64,000 nt of DNA from Sporopachydermia quercuum. Lineage: Eukaryota; Ascomycota; Sporopachydermiomycetes; Sporopachydermiales; Sporopachydermiaceae. The stretch lies in assembly GCA_001599295.1 (NCBI GenBank), contig BCGN01000009.1:62001-126000 (forward strand), given 5' to 3'. Shown here in pieces: positions 21,383 through 32,849 of the stretch. Below the pieces are notes generated by a model. It was not told where the DNA came from and did not search any database. It saw nothing but the letters and a program-made list of their open reading frames with translations. The translations under genes were made by a program, and so were the position numbers. The first letter of the stretch is position 1, and each line of letters starts with the position of its first letter.

Positions 21383-22691
21383 ATGCATTTCACATTTGCC
21401 GATACCTGTTATACAGTGGGGAAATGGGAAGTCTCCGTGCTTACCTGTTGTTCTTATATCATTGACTGGTTTATATACCTGTGCGTGTCACCTATACCCT
21501 TTTCTGGGTTAACATTCATTTGATAACTTTGAAATACCCAAAACTTTTAACATATCCTCTTTGATCTTGCTACTAATCGATACCCCTTATCTTATAGAAC
21601 CTTTATTGGAGCATTTGGAATAATGAGCAGAAGTAATCCTCGCTATGTTGAATTCTCTCTCAAAGATTATAATCTATGGTACTACTATTATCCAGAATCT
21701 CAAACAGCTGTTCCTTTCTGGTTGTTGATACTACTGGCTGTCATCATTCCATGTTTGCAGATAGTAATTGATGCTATGTTAGATTTTAAGAGCAGCAAGA
21801 AGAGAAGATTATGGGATCTACATATTGGACTATTATCTTTAACAGGAACATTATCGTTAGTTTTGATATTTGTCACGGTCCTGAAAAACAATACTGGACT
21901 TCCAAGACCCGACATGGTAGCAAGATGCCAACCGTGGGATTGGGACCTTCCACCTTCAGGACAATTATCAAATGTGGGTATCTGTTCAAATCCTTATCTC
22001 GGAGTTGTAAATGCCGGATTTCGATCATTTCCAAGTGGACATGCTACGAGTAATTACAATACCATTGAATTTATAGTTTTATCATAACACATTGATACCA
22101 TCACAATTTCTAACACTATGTTCTTATATCGCTATAGCAATATTTTCCACATCAACTTTACTAGCATTAATTGCTGCTGGTAGATTGAGAGTTGCTGATG
22201 GAAGAGGACTTTCTTTGAAAATATTCTTCGTTATTTCACATTTCATCACAGCTACTTACGTGTCTGCTACTAGAGTATCGGATAACCGTCATTTCTTACG
22301 TGACGTGATAGCGGGGGCAATACTTGGAATTTTTATTGGCACATTTATGTACCATTTGTACTATCCCGCAGTATTCAATTTGGAAAATGGAGGACGAGCA
22401 TTTCCTCCAAGGAGATTTGGCATAGATGTATATCATAACGGTGTGGGAGGTTTTTGGGACCTTGGAAATGAACCAGGTGCATACAAGAAAAGAACAAAAG
22501 TCCCAGGAGAAGAGTCATCTAATTATGAATCATCATATCAAAATAGCACTCCTATTGAAGGTACTTATATACCACCTGAACCATCGAAAGTCTATGAAAA
22601 ACCAAAGGAGAAAGAAAAGAGGATGTTTAGTGGTGAAGGATTTGGCATACAGAAAAAGATATCCAAGGCATTTAGTATTGAAAAGAAGTGA
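21383..22691 (+). CDS. DPP1: PAP2-family lipid phosphatase (Dpp1/Lpp1 type), three exons
   Basis: Membrane phosphatase acting on diacylglycerol pyrophosphate, phosphatidate and related lipids, at the vacuole or Golgi. Exons are 21383-21480, 21598-22049 and 22138-22691 (367 residues). Exon 1 gives a first helix start (YIIDWFIYL) that joins TFIGAFGIM. The three PAP2 signature motifs are present: KNNTGLPRP (129-137), PSGHAT (178-183, split by intron 2) and RVSDNRHFLRD, with the catalytic His in the last two. Splicing restores exactly the family spacing between PSGH and AAGRLRV. Introns are 117 and 88 nt. The donors GTGCGT and GTAATT are weaker than elsewhere in the window, and the branch sites are TACTAAT and CTAAC. 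The hydrophilic tail (about 290-367) is charged. Lpp1 cannot be excluded. Confidence 0.88.
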
Positions 22692-23620
22692 TTGCTTGGC
22701 TGTACAATATTCGATATTGCACAGCTTCGGAGACTAATATATATAATTTTTGCTAGCGAGTAAAGCGCTGAATGGTGCGTATAAGTGGTAAATTGTGATT
22801 TACTGAAAAGAAGTTCAGGAGTAATTGATAGACTAATTACTTTAATATGAAAGAATGCAATTCATTATGATACAAAATTTTTGTTCTATCATTTGATAAT
22901 ATCCAAAGCCTAAACGGAAATTGTCATTCTTTTCCTCCGCGTTCTAATAACCTTCTACAGTATCCTATATCATCAAGTACATGATCTATATTTTCCCAGC
23001 CCTTACAGGCTGATCTCATTCATGTTCTCATTCTGGAAATAATCATCTCCAATAATATCCGTAACATCCTTACTCATTTTTGATGACGTAATCGCAAAAC
23101 ACTTACCCGGTTTTGCTCTCGCCAAGTCAGGCAATCAAACTATCTTTTCCTGATTCATTCACACATCAACAATAATAAACAAACATTCTACGCTTCGGCA
23201 ACAATTAGATCATCATTGTCAGGACTTACTTGACCAGAATCATAATAAAAGTAGCAGATTGACAGCTCAACCTGTTACTATACAAGATTTATAATAGCAA
23301 GAGCTCAACCGTAATATTATTATCCATAATAGTTAGTCTCCTGAACTTCCGCCTAGCTCTACCAGTTCACATTATATTACCTAATCTTTTATTCCTATGC
23401 TATTTGCATATATTATCGTAGCGAATGCTCATTGATTTGCTGCTGGTTTATCTATTACTGTATTGATAAATACACATTGATTAGGTTAACTATTGGATAT
23501 TGCTACTAGATAATCAATCAAATATACAGGATTGAAGTATTCAGCTCGTTGTTGAGAATCACACAAGTTCACTGTTAATAATCAGCGACACTTCCCTCAG
23601 GCAAAGCTCACAATCACACA
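22692..23620. other. Intergenic: DPP1 3' region and nucleoporin promoter
   Basis: No gene seen. A CRE-like TGACGTAA occurs near 23.08 kb. The remainder is AT-rich leader and promoter sequence for the gene starting at 23621. Confidence 0.5.
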
Positions 23621-26600
23621 ATGGCTCCAGTGGTAAGCCGTTCGGCTGTAGCAAATGAGAAAACAGCCAGGCAGATACATCCATATAAGCGGCCAGAAGT
23701 CAATGTTTTTCGAGCTTTGAATATCGAAAAAAGCAAGAAAGAACTTCACAGTAACCTGCTGGAAACAACAGCTAAAGATGTCGCCAAACGGGTCATAGGA
23801 TTGTTATCCTGGATGCTAGTGCTGAATGAAAAGAATGTGACTTTTAAGGACAAAACAGAAGGAAAAGCAAGTGATGGCCTGAAGGAAAGGATTGGAATTC
23901 AAGATGTAACTAATGTGTTCAAATATGGCACTGATAATACTGGAAGTACTGGAGGTGCTGATGGTGCTGATGGGTCTAATACTGAGCTAACGAAGCTAAC
24001 GGCTGAACAGCTGGATAATAACAATGAAATGTAAGTACACAAAGGATTATCAAAACAGAGAATTATTTGTGATGTTTTGGTGTATTATGCTTTATGTGTT
24101 ATGGTATATGTTATGTTATATGTTTCATGCTTACACTATGTTATACTCTGCAATGTTATTGGTACTATACTATTAGTAGTATGACGTTTGTCAGGTTGTA
24201 ATCTTGACATCAGGATGCATAGTCTCAAGTTTAATGCATTATGTGCTCTTCATTCTTAGATGTTTTGCAGCAGAGCAAACAGTTCACTACTAAAGCATTC
24301 ATGCTGTAACACTGTGGAACTTAACGCCTTTACCCGTTATACCACTGTTCAAATACGCATAATAATCAACAGCATAAGTATGATTACAGGTTACAACATT
24401 AAGCATTATAAGAATAGCTCATTTATTATGCTTTCTCCTATAAACTGCTTATACATACAAATATTTCATCTATCTGCTCACTGTTAAAGCATACTAACTG
24501 ACCTTCTTTCTAGTTCTACGCCAGATAGGCCCAGGAATTCCACTGGCCCTGTAAGCACAACCTCAAAATCCAATACTTCCAACGCTTCCAACGCTGCCAC
24601 GGCTGCTAAAAACATTCTCAACACTATCCGCAGAGCAACGGTAGAACAACTTCATAAAATCAACCTCAAATCTCCTTTACATCTGGAAAAACAGCCTGAC
24701 CTTGAATCTGGCGTCGTGAAGCAAAATAACAACCAGAATAACAGCCGATCCCAAGTTATGATACCTGGTTTCATACCTTCAAATACTAGTACTAGAACTA
24801 ATACTTATACCGATCTACTGAAACCAACATCAGATGCCCCAGATACAAAAGAAATAGTGAAGTTCATCGCGTTGAACAAAATAACCCCTTTCAACCTACC
24901 CGTCACCAAAAAAGTCGATCAGAACTGCAACGTCAACTCGACAGAAGCAAGGAACACCAGAAGGGACTTTTTTCATAACAACGCTAAAGTTGAATACTAC
25001 GATTGCTGGACCCAGACGAAATTCAACAGTGGTCCCGCGAGAAGAAGACCCGTAAAAGTGTCTGAAGAGCGAAAGAAAAGACCTGGGTTTTTCACTATTG
25101 ATGTGTCGGTATCAGATGAGGAAGAAGACGATAAGGCTGATTTTGAGGAGGAAGGGGAAGAGGGTTTAGTAGGTAAAGAAGAGCCTCAGATGAAGAGAAC
25201 TAAAACAGCAAAAATAGATAAAATAAGCATAGGTAAAATAGGAAAATCAGGATCTACAATGGCGTCGGTTCTGTTGAATGCTTCGGCTACTTCTAATGCG
25301 TCTAAGGACCTTTTGACCAAATTAGAGCATAAAAAGAAAGTATCCTTGGATTTCGATCATCCAATCCCCAAAGTAAAGCCTTCTGATACTTCTAGTAGTA
25401 GTGAGAGTACTAATAGTAATTCTACTACTTCTATTGCTAGTAAGCCTCTAGGATCATTCTCATTTGGTGATAGGGCTAGCAACCAAGGTAGTGATAAATC
25501 TGCTGGTAGTGATAAATTTACTACAAGCTTCCCATCTATCACCAATAAAGCAGCCGGAAACTCAACTCCAGCGTTTTCATTGAAAGCAGACAGCTCCAGC
25601 AATTTACCAAAGGAATCAATGGATTCAAAAGGTACAATGGCCGTTACTGGTGTTTCTACAGGTAAATTTGAAACTGCCGATAACTCTTCTAAAACTGGAC
25701 TGTTATCAGCCAGAACTTCAACAACTGAAAATTCTGCTACTGCCACTACAGTACCGTCTACCGGCTTTTCCTTTGGTAAAAAATCGTCAACGGCACTATC
25801 ATCAGATTCCTCTTCTTCTGTTTCACCATTTTCCTTCAGCAAGCCTTCTGACGACAAACTAAATGATAAATCCAGTGAAGCCCCGATCTCCAGAGATAAT
25901 ACTAGCACTGCATTACCCAAGTTCTCATTTGGAGCTACTAATAGTAATAGCAGTAGTAATAGTAGTAATACTTCTAGCGATAAACCATCATTTTCATTCA
26001 CAGCTGGCAGTAAAAGGGATAATGAGAATAATAAAGATGAAAATGTTAACTCTGAAGGGGTAGAAGCAAAGAAAGCCGATTCTCAGTCAGCAGCAGCAAA
26101 TCCGTCTTTTTCCTTTGGTTCCATGGGCTCCGTTAGCTCGGCCTCCAGCAATAAATCTACGGATACATCGGCCAAGCCAGCAAACCCATTTTCATTTGGC
26201 AGCGCCGATTCCAGTGTCAATTCTGCTAAACCGGCGTTCTCGTTCAATAAACCACTAGAAAAGACCAATGAGGAGCCCAGCCAATCTATATTCTCGTTTG
26301 GCAGCAGCAAGAATACATCTGCTGCTGCTTCTAACTTCTCCACAGCACCTAAACCAAGTTTCACGTTTCCCGGTGCCAAACCTGCAGAACCATCGTCTGC
26401 TTCTGCAGCAGAAGCCAAACCAGCCTTTTCCTTTGGTTCTAATGCTGTCAATGCTGCGAATGCTAATGCTGCTAAGCCTGCAACAGAAATACTCCTGGCT
26501 AAGCCATTATCAAGACTAGGCTCTGCGCCAGGATCAAGAAGCGTGTCGCCTTTCGCGCCAGGTGCCGCAGGGGTTATTTCGGGTATTTCCAGCGTTGGTA

Positions 26601-27301
26601 ATGAAAATTCCAATGGGAAACGATCTCTTGATAGCAATGATGGGCAGAACAAAAAGCCAGTGTTCAGTTTCACAGCAGGTGCAGCCAGCTCAACCAACGG
26701 AGCTCCAACAGCTCCAACAGCGATTGGGAACAGCAACATGTTCCCGTTCTCTAAATCCACGAGTCCCTCTGCTCCTGTAGCATCAAAACCAGCTTTTGGT
26801 GGTGCGAATGGTTTCGGAAGTTCCATTGGCGGTGCTGTCGGGTCATCCAAATCAGAAAGCCCTGCAGCGTTCTCGTTCCCGGGTTCTACTAGTGCGCTCA
26901 CTGGAGGTTCTGCTGCTACAGGACTGAGTAAAGGCGGCTCCGGATTCTCATTCAGCTCGCCATCTCTTGCTACAGAAGGCAGCTCAATGTTTAGTGCCCC
27001 CAATATTGGAAGCAGTAGCGGTGGAGCTTTGTTCAGTAGCCCAGCTGCACCTCCAGCTTCAAAGCCATTTGGATTCACAGCCCCAACGCGGAACCCAACT
27101 GGATTCCCTTCTGGAAATACTACACCAGGTACAGGTATGGGTGGAAGTGCCGCACCGTTTTCTGGATTCAGTGCGCCTTCAGTGCCAGCATTTGGCGGCC
27201 CAAATATGGCTAATGGGAATCCGTTTGCTTCAGATTTGTCTTCTGCGGGAGGAACTATTCCCGGTAGGAAAATAGCACCATTGAGGAGAAAGAAACGATG
27301 A
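23621..27301 (+). CDS. NUP1: FxFG nucleoporin, Nup1-like, two exons
   Basis: Phenylalanine-glycine protein of the nuclear pore basket, a docking site for importin beta. Exons are 23621-24030 and 24514-27301 (1065 residues; S. cerevisiae Nup1 is about the same length). The N-terminal region has a predicted amphipathic helix (KDVAKRVIGLLSWMLVL), as expected for membrane-facing basket nucleoporins. From about 300 on, repeats such as PSFSFGS, NPFSFGS, PAFSFNK and FSFTAG alternate with Ser/Ala/Asn spacers. The very C terminus is basic (GRKIAPLRRKKR) and could bind karyopherin. The 483-nt intron has GTAAGT and an exact TACTAAC 15 nt before the acceptor. There are no FG repeats before the central acidic patch. 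Nup60- or Nup2-type identity is possible, but length and ends favour Nup1. Confidence 0.75.
24031..24513 (+). other. 483-nt intron of the Nup1-like gene
   Basis: Donor is GTAAGT, branch TACTAAC at 24492-24498, acceptor CTAG. The 5' third is an imperfect TTATGTTATAT-type repeat. No snoRNA signature was found. Confidence 0.85.
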
Positions 27302-27969
27302 ATGAGTTGAGAACACGTTGGAATAAAGATAAGAGTTCACTCGGTATATGATCTGAAAATGAAGAGTATACAGAAGGATTTAGTGAGAGCTTTTTTAGTT
27401 AATATCATGAGCCTTGTGAATAATAAGTTGATGATTCGTCAGGCGATGTATATTAAGCTGAAGTATATATGGCTTACCAGGCTGAATATAACTTGAAGCA
27501 TCAGCATCATCGTCATGAATGTCGTGAATGTAATGATATTTCAATCTAGTCTTGTCATAAACAGTGTTCTCTATGTAATAATTAACAAACAATCAAACGT
27601 TTCTTACATTTGCTTAGAATTCTATCAACTGTTCTCTCACCGTATCCAGTTGTGTCTCATGATATCCCCTCATACATATTGTCTCTTAACAGGGATTACA
27701 ATTGAGCCCTCAGTAATTTGTATCACGTGACTTGCTTCTGATTATACCATCTCAATGTAAGCTATTTACATATTTCCCAAACTTACCCTGCCTCTTCACT
27801 CATCAGATCTTTTTTTTATGTACAAAGTAAATGAATGGAGAAGGTTTAGTAATATATATCAGATTGGATGGTTGATTGATTATCGCAAATAAATACTTTT
27901 TCCTCCAGCAAAGCCATCTAAAACACAGCTCGGGAGTAATTGTCATTACCAGATGATTCTCAGCACACC
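27302..27969. promoter_or_regulatory. Intergenic with a CACGTG site
   Basis: TCACGTGA lies at 27723-27730, 240 bp before the downstream mitochondrial gene. This is the core recognised by Cbf1. No coding sequence is supported. Confidence 0.5.
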
Positions 27970-29205
27970 ATGAACTTTGTTTTTCCTTGTATCCCCAGGC
28001 ATATGCCTAGGACATTGACATCAATGGCTTGTATGGCTCACAGCATAGTTCTACCACTTAGCAGGAACTTCAGTGTATCTACGAACACCCGGTATATCAG
28101 GACGCTTGAACCTTTGAGATTGCATCAAGTGAAAGCTACTGTTTCCCCATTAAACGTACTGTTCACCCGTTCATATGCATTAGAATCCGGTCCAACATCA
28201 CCAGGCAAATCTCGTGAACTAAGATCAAATTCTATTTGGGATAGAGTACCTAAATTTCCCTTCGGAAAGGAATCCATTCCTACAATCATTCCGAAGGCAG
28301 ATGTTCCTAAAGTTGGTAGAAAGACATCTTTTGCCCAACTAGTTGATATTCTCCTTGATAAAAAGAATCCTGAATTGATCTACGAAGCAGAATCTCATAA
28401 GCTATACTTTGTGAGTCTCTACAGTTTAGCCTTAATGTTTGTTCTGTATGGATTGACATTTGCTGAATGGTCCTTATCAACAATTTGGGACATCTACCGG
28501 ACAAACGAAAAGAACCTTCCTTTCAATGAATTAGTATTAGATGTTATGGGCAAACTTGCAGTGAATATTCTGTTATTGAGCATTCCAATATTTATAGTGT
28601 ATCTTGCTTTGAAGATTCCTTCTAGACTTGTTAGAAGAATTACATTCTTGCCGGGACATGGCAAAAAAGAAATGGAACATGTACAATTGACAACACATCC
28701 TTTGATCCCTGGTAAAGCGTCACCTATTACTACTATTCCATTGAGTAATATATATCGTGCTAAAAAAGCATTAATTTATACCGGGAAAGGTTTCTATGGA
28801 ACATACGATAAGTCATCGTTCTTCTTCTGTTTATGGGAGAAAGACAGTTGGTTGCCCTGGATTGTTGATCGGAATGGTTTCTTCTGGGGTGATGGAAGAG
28901 TCTTTGATGTTCTCTTTGGCAAGGACGATATCAAGGTGGCAGAACAAGGAAAACGATATGGTGAAAAACTGATAGAAATGAACAAGATTCATGAGAAAAG
29001 TAAAATCAAGTTGAGAAAGGAATTAGGACCTGCTTGGAGACTGAAGATTCTTGCTAACAGCAGTAAGATCAATAAGATTGCCAGCAATGTTGCCAAAGAG
29101 CTNCAAAACGAACAGGAAGCTTTGGACGAAAGTAAAGCAAGGAAGAACACTGAACGTGTAAAAGAAAAGGTGAAGGCGAAGGAATTAGCTCACGGCAAAC
29201 GATAA
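27970..29205 (+). CDS. Mitochondrial two-helix inner-membrane protein (Mrx15/TMEM223-like)
   Basis: 411 residues. The first ~50 are basic and hydroxylated with few acids (MNFVFPCIPRHMPRTLTSM...RNFSVSTNTRY), a typical mitochondrial presequence. After a QLVDILLDKKNPELIYEAES block there are two membrane helices (about 150-170 and 205-225). A matrix-type domain follows with TTIPLSNIYRAKKALIYTG, WIVDRNGFFWGDGRVFDVLF and a charged Lys-rich tail. The layout matches the fungal Mrx15 family (TMEM223 domain), which binds mitochondrial ribosomes at the inner membrane, but I identify it from pattern only. I chose the ATG at 27970. Codons upstream are open but begin TTG. One N lies near 29103. Confidence 0.7.
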   Translation: MNFVFPCIPRHMPRTLTSMACMAHSIVLPLSRNFSVSTNTRYIRTLEPLRLHQVKATVSPLNVLFTRSYALESGPTSPGKSRELRSNSIWDRVPKFPFGKESIPTIIPKADVPKVGRKTSFAQLVDILLDKKNPELIYEAESHKLYFVSLYSLALMFVLYGLTFAEWSLSTIWDIYRTNEKNLPFNELVLDVMGKLAVNILLLSIPIFIVYLALKIPSRLVRRITFLPGHGKKEMEHVQLTTHPLIPGKASPITTIPLSNIYRAKKALIYTGKGFYGTYDKSSFFFCLWEKDSWLPWIVDRNGFFWGDGRVFDVLFGKDDIKVAEQGKRYGEKLIEMNKIHEKSKIKLRKELGPAWRLKILANSSKINKIASNVAKEXQNEQEALDESKARKNTERVKEKVKAKELAHGKR

Positions 29206-31648
29206 TCCGACTAAATATATGTTATTACTTTGCTCTGAATAGGTTCAATTCCTGTCTTTGAATTCTCGTGTATATAAAAATGTATAAGAAATAGAAGAAC
29301 TGAAAAGCATTTGCTTAGATTGGAGTTGAGGATACAGAGCTGATGGCAAATGAGTCATTGAAGATGGTAGATATTATAGACATTCTTTTTCTTTAACAGT
29401 TGAGTATAACGGAGGAGAAGAAAAAGAAGAAGAATAAGAAAGAGTTGATATGCTGCTTATGGCTTCAAGAATGAATTTATATTCATCTGTACAGGACAGG
29501 ACTTTCAAATCATAGTACCATTACTAGTACATTATTCATTCTACGCAAAATATATGAGATTGCATCTATTCAAATCCCCTGAACTATTTCACAAAAGATA
29601 TTTTTGAGAAAGAAGTAAATAAACTATTATAAACAAAATGACATAAACGATTTTCTTATTGTCATAATAATTTATTATTGTTAATTATTGTTCATCCTCC
29701 GATTCTGCTCATCACTAGAAGACCATAATCACGCTAAAATATTAGGTTTCACGTAATGTTAGAGTTTGTGTTTTGGCTTCCGCAAATATTTAACGTTTCG
29801 CTATTAGCCTAGCTTACTGCAGAATATAAACGAGAATGAAACTTTAATATATAAACGTCTGCGGTGCATTCCGTTGCCTTCTAGTGAGCAGTATTCTGTT
29901 AGAGGCATAATTTGCTTGTTTGAAAAATATTTTGTTATATATAAATAATTACTCTCTTACTTTTTCTTCTATATTTAATATTTTTCACCTCCAAAAGTGT
30001 GCGTGTTGGGTTTAATGGTGAAAACGATTGATAATAGGAATAACTATTATAGCCTAATTAAAGATTCGTTCGAACAATGTTGAAAAGAAATATTAGGCAA
30101 CATGTGCAATGTAAAACGTGTGGAAATAAATCAATTTCTNATATTTGACACCCAAACTGATAATTATGTTTACTATAATTTCAAATGAGTTTATATTATC
30201 AATAAAACCTAAACGCTTTTTTTCAATTAGCAGAAGATGATTAAAATGTAATGAAATTCTATATTAATATTGGATTTGTGAATGCTCTGATCTTTACTAT
30301 CTCATGCAAAATTATGCATAGTACATAAATCATGAAGCAACGATGAGAAAGAGCTTATATAATGCTTTCCTTGGTTGAACTTATATGTACTGACATCAAA
30401 TAGGAGTAAATTAATGTATAATTAATTAATTTCATTAGATACAAGTATATATATTTTCTTAAATAAGTGACATAACCCTTCTCTCTAGTTAAAGCTCAGG
30501 GCAACATGCATGTTCGATGAAGGTTCCTGAGAACTCAGTGATTAAACAGTTTAACAATGCCAGTTCTTCTTCTTTTTTCCCACGCCTTTTTCCATCTACT
30601 TTGATGTAGAATTGAATAGTTTAGCTGAGAGATATCTGGCAAGAATTGTGCTAAAAGCTTTGTTTAAATAGGGGTACAAGTGGCAATTGAAGTATGGACT
30701 TTCAGCCGGAAAAATAATTTTTTCCTTACCCAACCTAACTTACTATCCTACACCTGTTGAGGATAGTTTTATGTCTTAATTCAAATAATCAACGGGCAAA
30801 CGATTCCCAAAGTAAAATTAATTGATACTGCTTAAATACTGAGTAATTTTGTTTATCGAGTTTCTAAAGAACTACCCCCATTTGACCTCTGGTGGTTGAT
30901 TATCGATGGTTGAAACCTGATACCTGACCCTTGCTTGTTCTCTCATTCAGCCCTTTCTTTGAGTCCTTCAGTTTCAAACATCCACTATGTTACAGGGATC
31001 TTTATTATTGTTGAATTCTTTAGCTGAATCATACTATTTCGTATTCGTTGAACACGACAAAGAAAAAATGTTGTGACCCAATCAGTTTCTTGGTTACGGT
31101 TAATTAAGCTTGTTGATTAATGTAATCTGACGTCTTCAACAGGTTTAAGATTTCCAGCCTTTGGTGTGATGATTTTGCCTTCCATTCAATTGAATCTCAA
31201 GCATTTCGTCGGCAAATATCTGAGCTTTTGAACTTGTTTCCATCTTTCTGTAGGATAAACAGAAACTGAAGGCTACCAACATTGTGTTCTTTCTTGCTCT
31301 AGATAATCTTAACAATTCCATTAACTGCGTTCCTGATGAAAAATTAAGACATTCTCGAGCGAACAATGATGCTGAGGAAATAAAGTTTAGAATTAAATAT
31401 CCTTAGCTCATCACATGCTTAAGGTTTGAGCTAGAGAAAACTACTTATTAAAGTTGCAATAAACAGGTTTTGCTATTTAAACCAAATGGCCCCCACATTT
31501 CAACTATTCCCCCAATAGATCACTGATTGATTGTTTATTTATCTATGAATGAGTGTAGATCAAAACCACAACATTAATACCTAAAAAAGATTTATTTTGT
31601 CAAACAATTGAGTTACTAGAAAACTACTGAGAATTTGAGTATTGAAAA
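29206..31648. other. 2.4-kb AT-rich gene desert
   Basis: No gene, tRNA or convincing repeat is visible. The part from 29.6 to 30.5 kb is especially AT-rich, with many ATATA and TTTAAT runs. One N occurs near 30.14 kb. Short minus-strand frames near 31.15-31.37 kb match nothing known. An origin, centromere or unannotated non-coding RNA could sit here, but no diagnostic element is seen. Confidence 0.4.
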
Positions 31649-32320
31649 ATGTGCTCCAGTGGATCGCCAATTGGCTCATATTCGAGGTCCGATAACCACC
31701 CTCAAGATTCTACTGCCACTACTCATTCGCCAAAAGATCTTATGGCTCCGGCAACAGAAAAAGGTTGGGAAACAAACGAAATATCCTTAGCATATATAGC
31801 TTCTCCATTATTTTACTATGGCGAAGAACTAGAATACGATATTGAAAATTTACCGGCTCATGAAGATATCCCTGAAGTAAGCTTGGAACGTACCTCTCGC
31901 TCTCCTCGAGCAGAAAAACCCTGTCACAGTGAAAATTTTCATTATGCAGAGAAACAAAGTTTGAAGGATGACGCTTTCACAGCAGAGAACTTTAATCTTA
32001 ATTCCCCAACTCGATGCAAGGATCTTGCAGTTGACTACGAAAAGGGAGACTCCTGGTCTACCCAGCAAAAACATATGTCACGTGCATCTTTAAGGTGGAG
32101 AATCTTAGGATCGATTCTTTTACTGTTGTTCCTTATTGCTCTTACCGTTATGAACTTTCTCCTGTATAGGGACAATTTAAATAGGTACATTGATGCCCAT
32201 TGGCTACACGGCTCGACTTTCACAGGACCAGACTACGTTCTTACGTCAAACAATGCAAGGAGTTCAGGCGTGAATTGTGAGCAGGCATATATACAACAGT
32301 TACAGGATGAGAGTCATTGA
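31649..32320 (+). CDS. Orphan single-pass membrane protein
   Basis: I do not recognise this 223-residue protein. A long hydrophilic N-terminal part (1-148) rich in Ser, Glu, Asp and His is followed by one strong membrane helix at about 150-171 (ILGSILLLLFLIALTVMNFL). A 50-residue tail with one cysteine follows. There is no signal peptide, so it is probably type II, or a tail-proximal anchor with the N terminus in the cytosol. The arginine-rich KHMSRASLRWR just before the helix fits the positive-inside rule. Codon use looks ordinary and the frame is intact. It is transcribed toward the orphan gene on the opposite strand. Confidence 0.65.
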   Translation: MCSSGSPIGSYSRSDNHPQDSTATTHSPKDLMAPATEKGWETNEISLAYIASPLFYYGEELEYDIENLPAHEDIPEVSLERTSRSPRAEKPCHSENFHYAEKQSLKDDAFTAENFNLNSPTRCKDLAVDYEKGDSWSTQQKHMSRASLRWRILGSILLLLFLIALTVMNFLLYRDNLNRYIDAHWLHGSTFTGPDYVLTSNNARSSGVNCEQAYIQQLQDESH

Positions 32321-32849
32321 GGGCATTTCCAGATGGAGTTGATTTGCTATAAAAATGGAAATGAGATTCAGAAGAAGCATTTATTTTGGTTGGAGGAAAA
32401 GTTCAAGAAAAGTTCATTGTGTTTTTATGATTTTGGTTGGTTCAGTATGGTTTTGGTTTGGTTTGGTTCAATTATTCATGTATTTGCTATGCTTTATTAT
32501 AGAGAAAAAGAAAAGAGATTAAGGAAGGAAGACATTGGACATTATTTAATATCAACAATTTGTTGTATACTACTCTGTTCGATTGTTCACTTTCTGGGAT
32601 GAAAAAGAAATAGACTACTGCATAGGCTTAGCATCTGCAGTATGTACACTTTTATACTTATGTACGACTTATTTATGACTTATGGTTTATTACAACAGCG
32701 ATGGTTATTGCTTAGCATTATTTCTTATATTTATTATTATTAGTTATCCTCATTATATTTATTAGACATCAACGTAGGCACATTGTAATTACTTTCAAAC
32801 ATTGCTCTCCTATTCCCATTTTTAACCCTCTGATCCATGAACTATTCAC
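32321..32849. other. Convergent gap with a doubtful 89-codon frame
   Basis: An open frame at 32333-32602 on + could encode a two-helix, Trp- and Cys-rich peptide, starting 12 nt after the upstream stop. It lacks relatives that I recognise and could simply be 3' untranslated sequence, so it is not called as a gene. Confidence 0.35.

Noticed and set aside
24031-24513. Separate gene in the Nup1-like intron
   Set aside because: Small frames there are random, and the donor, branch and acceptor define an intron joining two frames of one protein.
29230-29260. tRNA B-box-like GGTTCAATTCC downstream of the Mrx15-like gene
   Set aside because: No matching A box, anticodon arm or acceptor stem lies at the expected distance. 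No other tRNA-like box pair was found in the window.
32333-32602. 89-codon frame after the orphan membrane gene
   Set aside because: It begins 12 nt after the previous stop, has no recognisable relatives, and may be 3' untranslated sequence. Two helix-like stretches are not enough.
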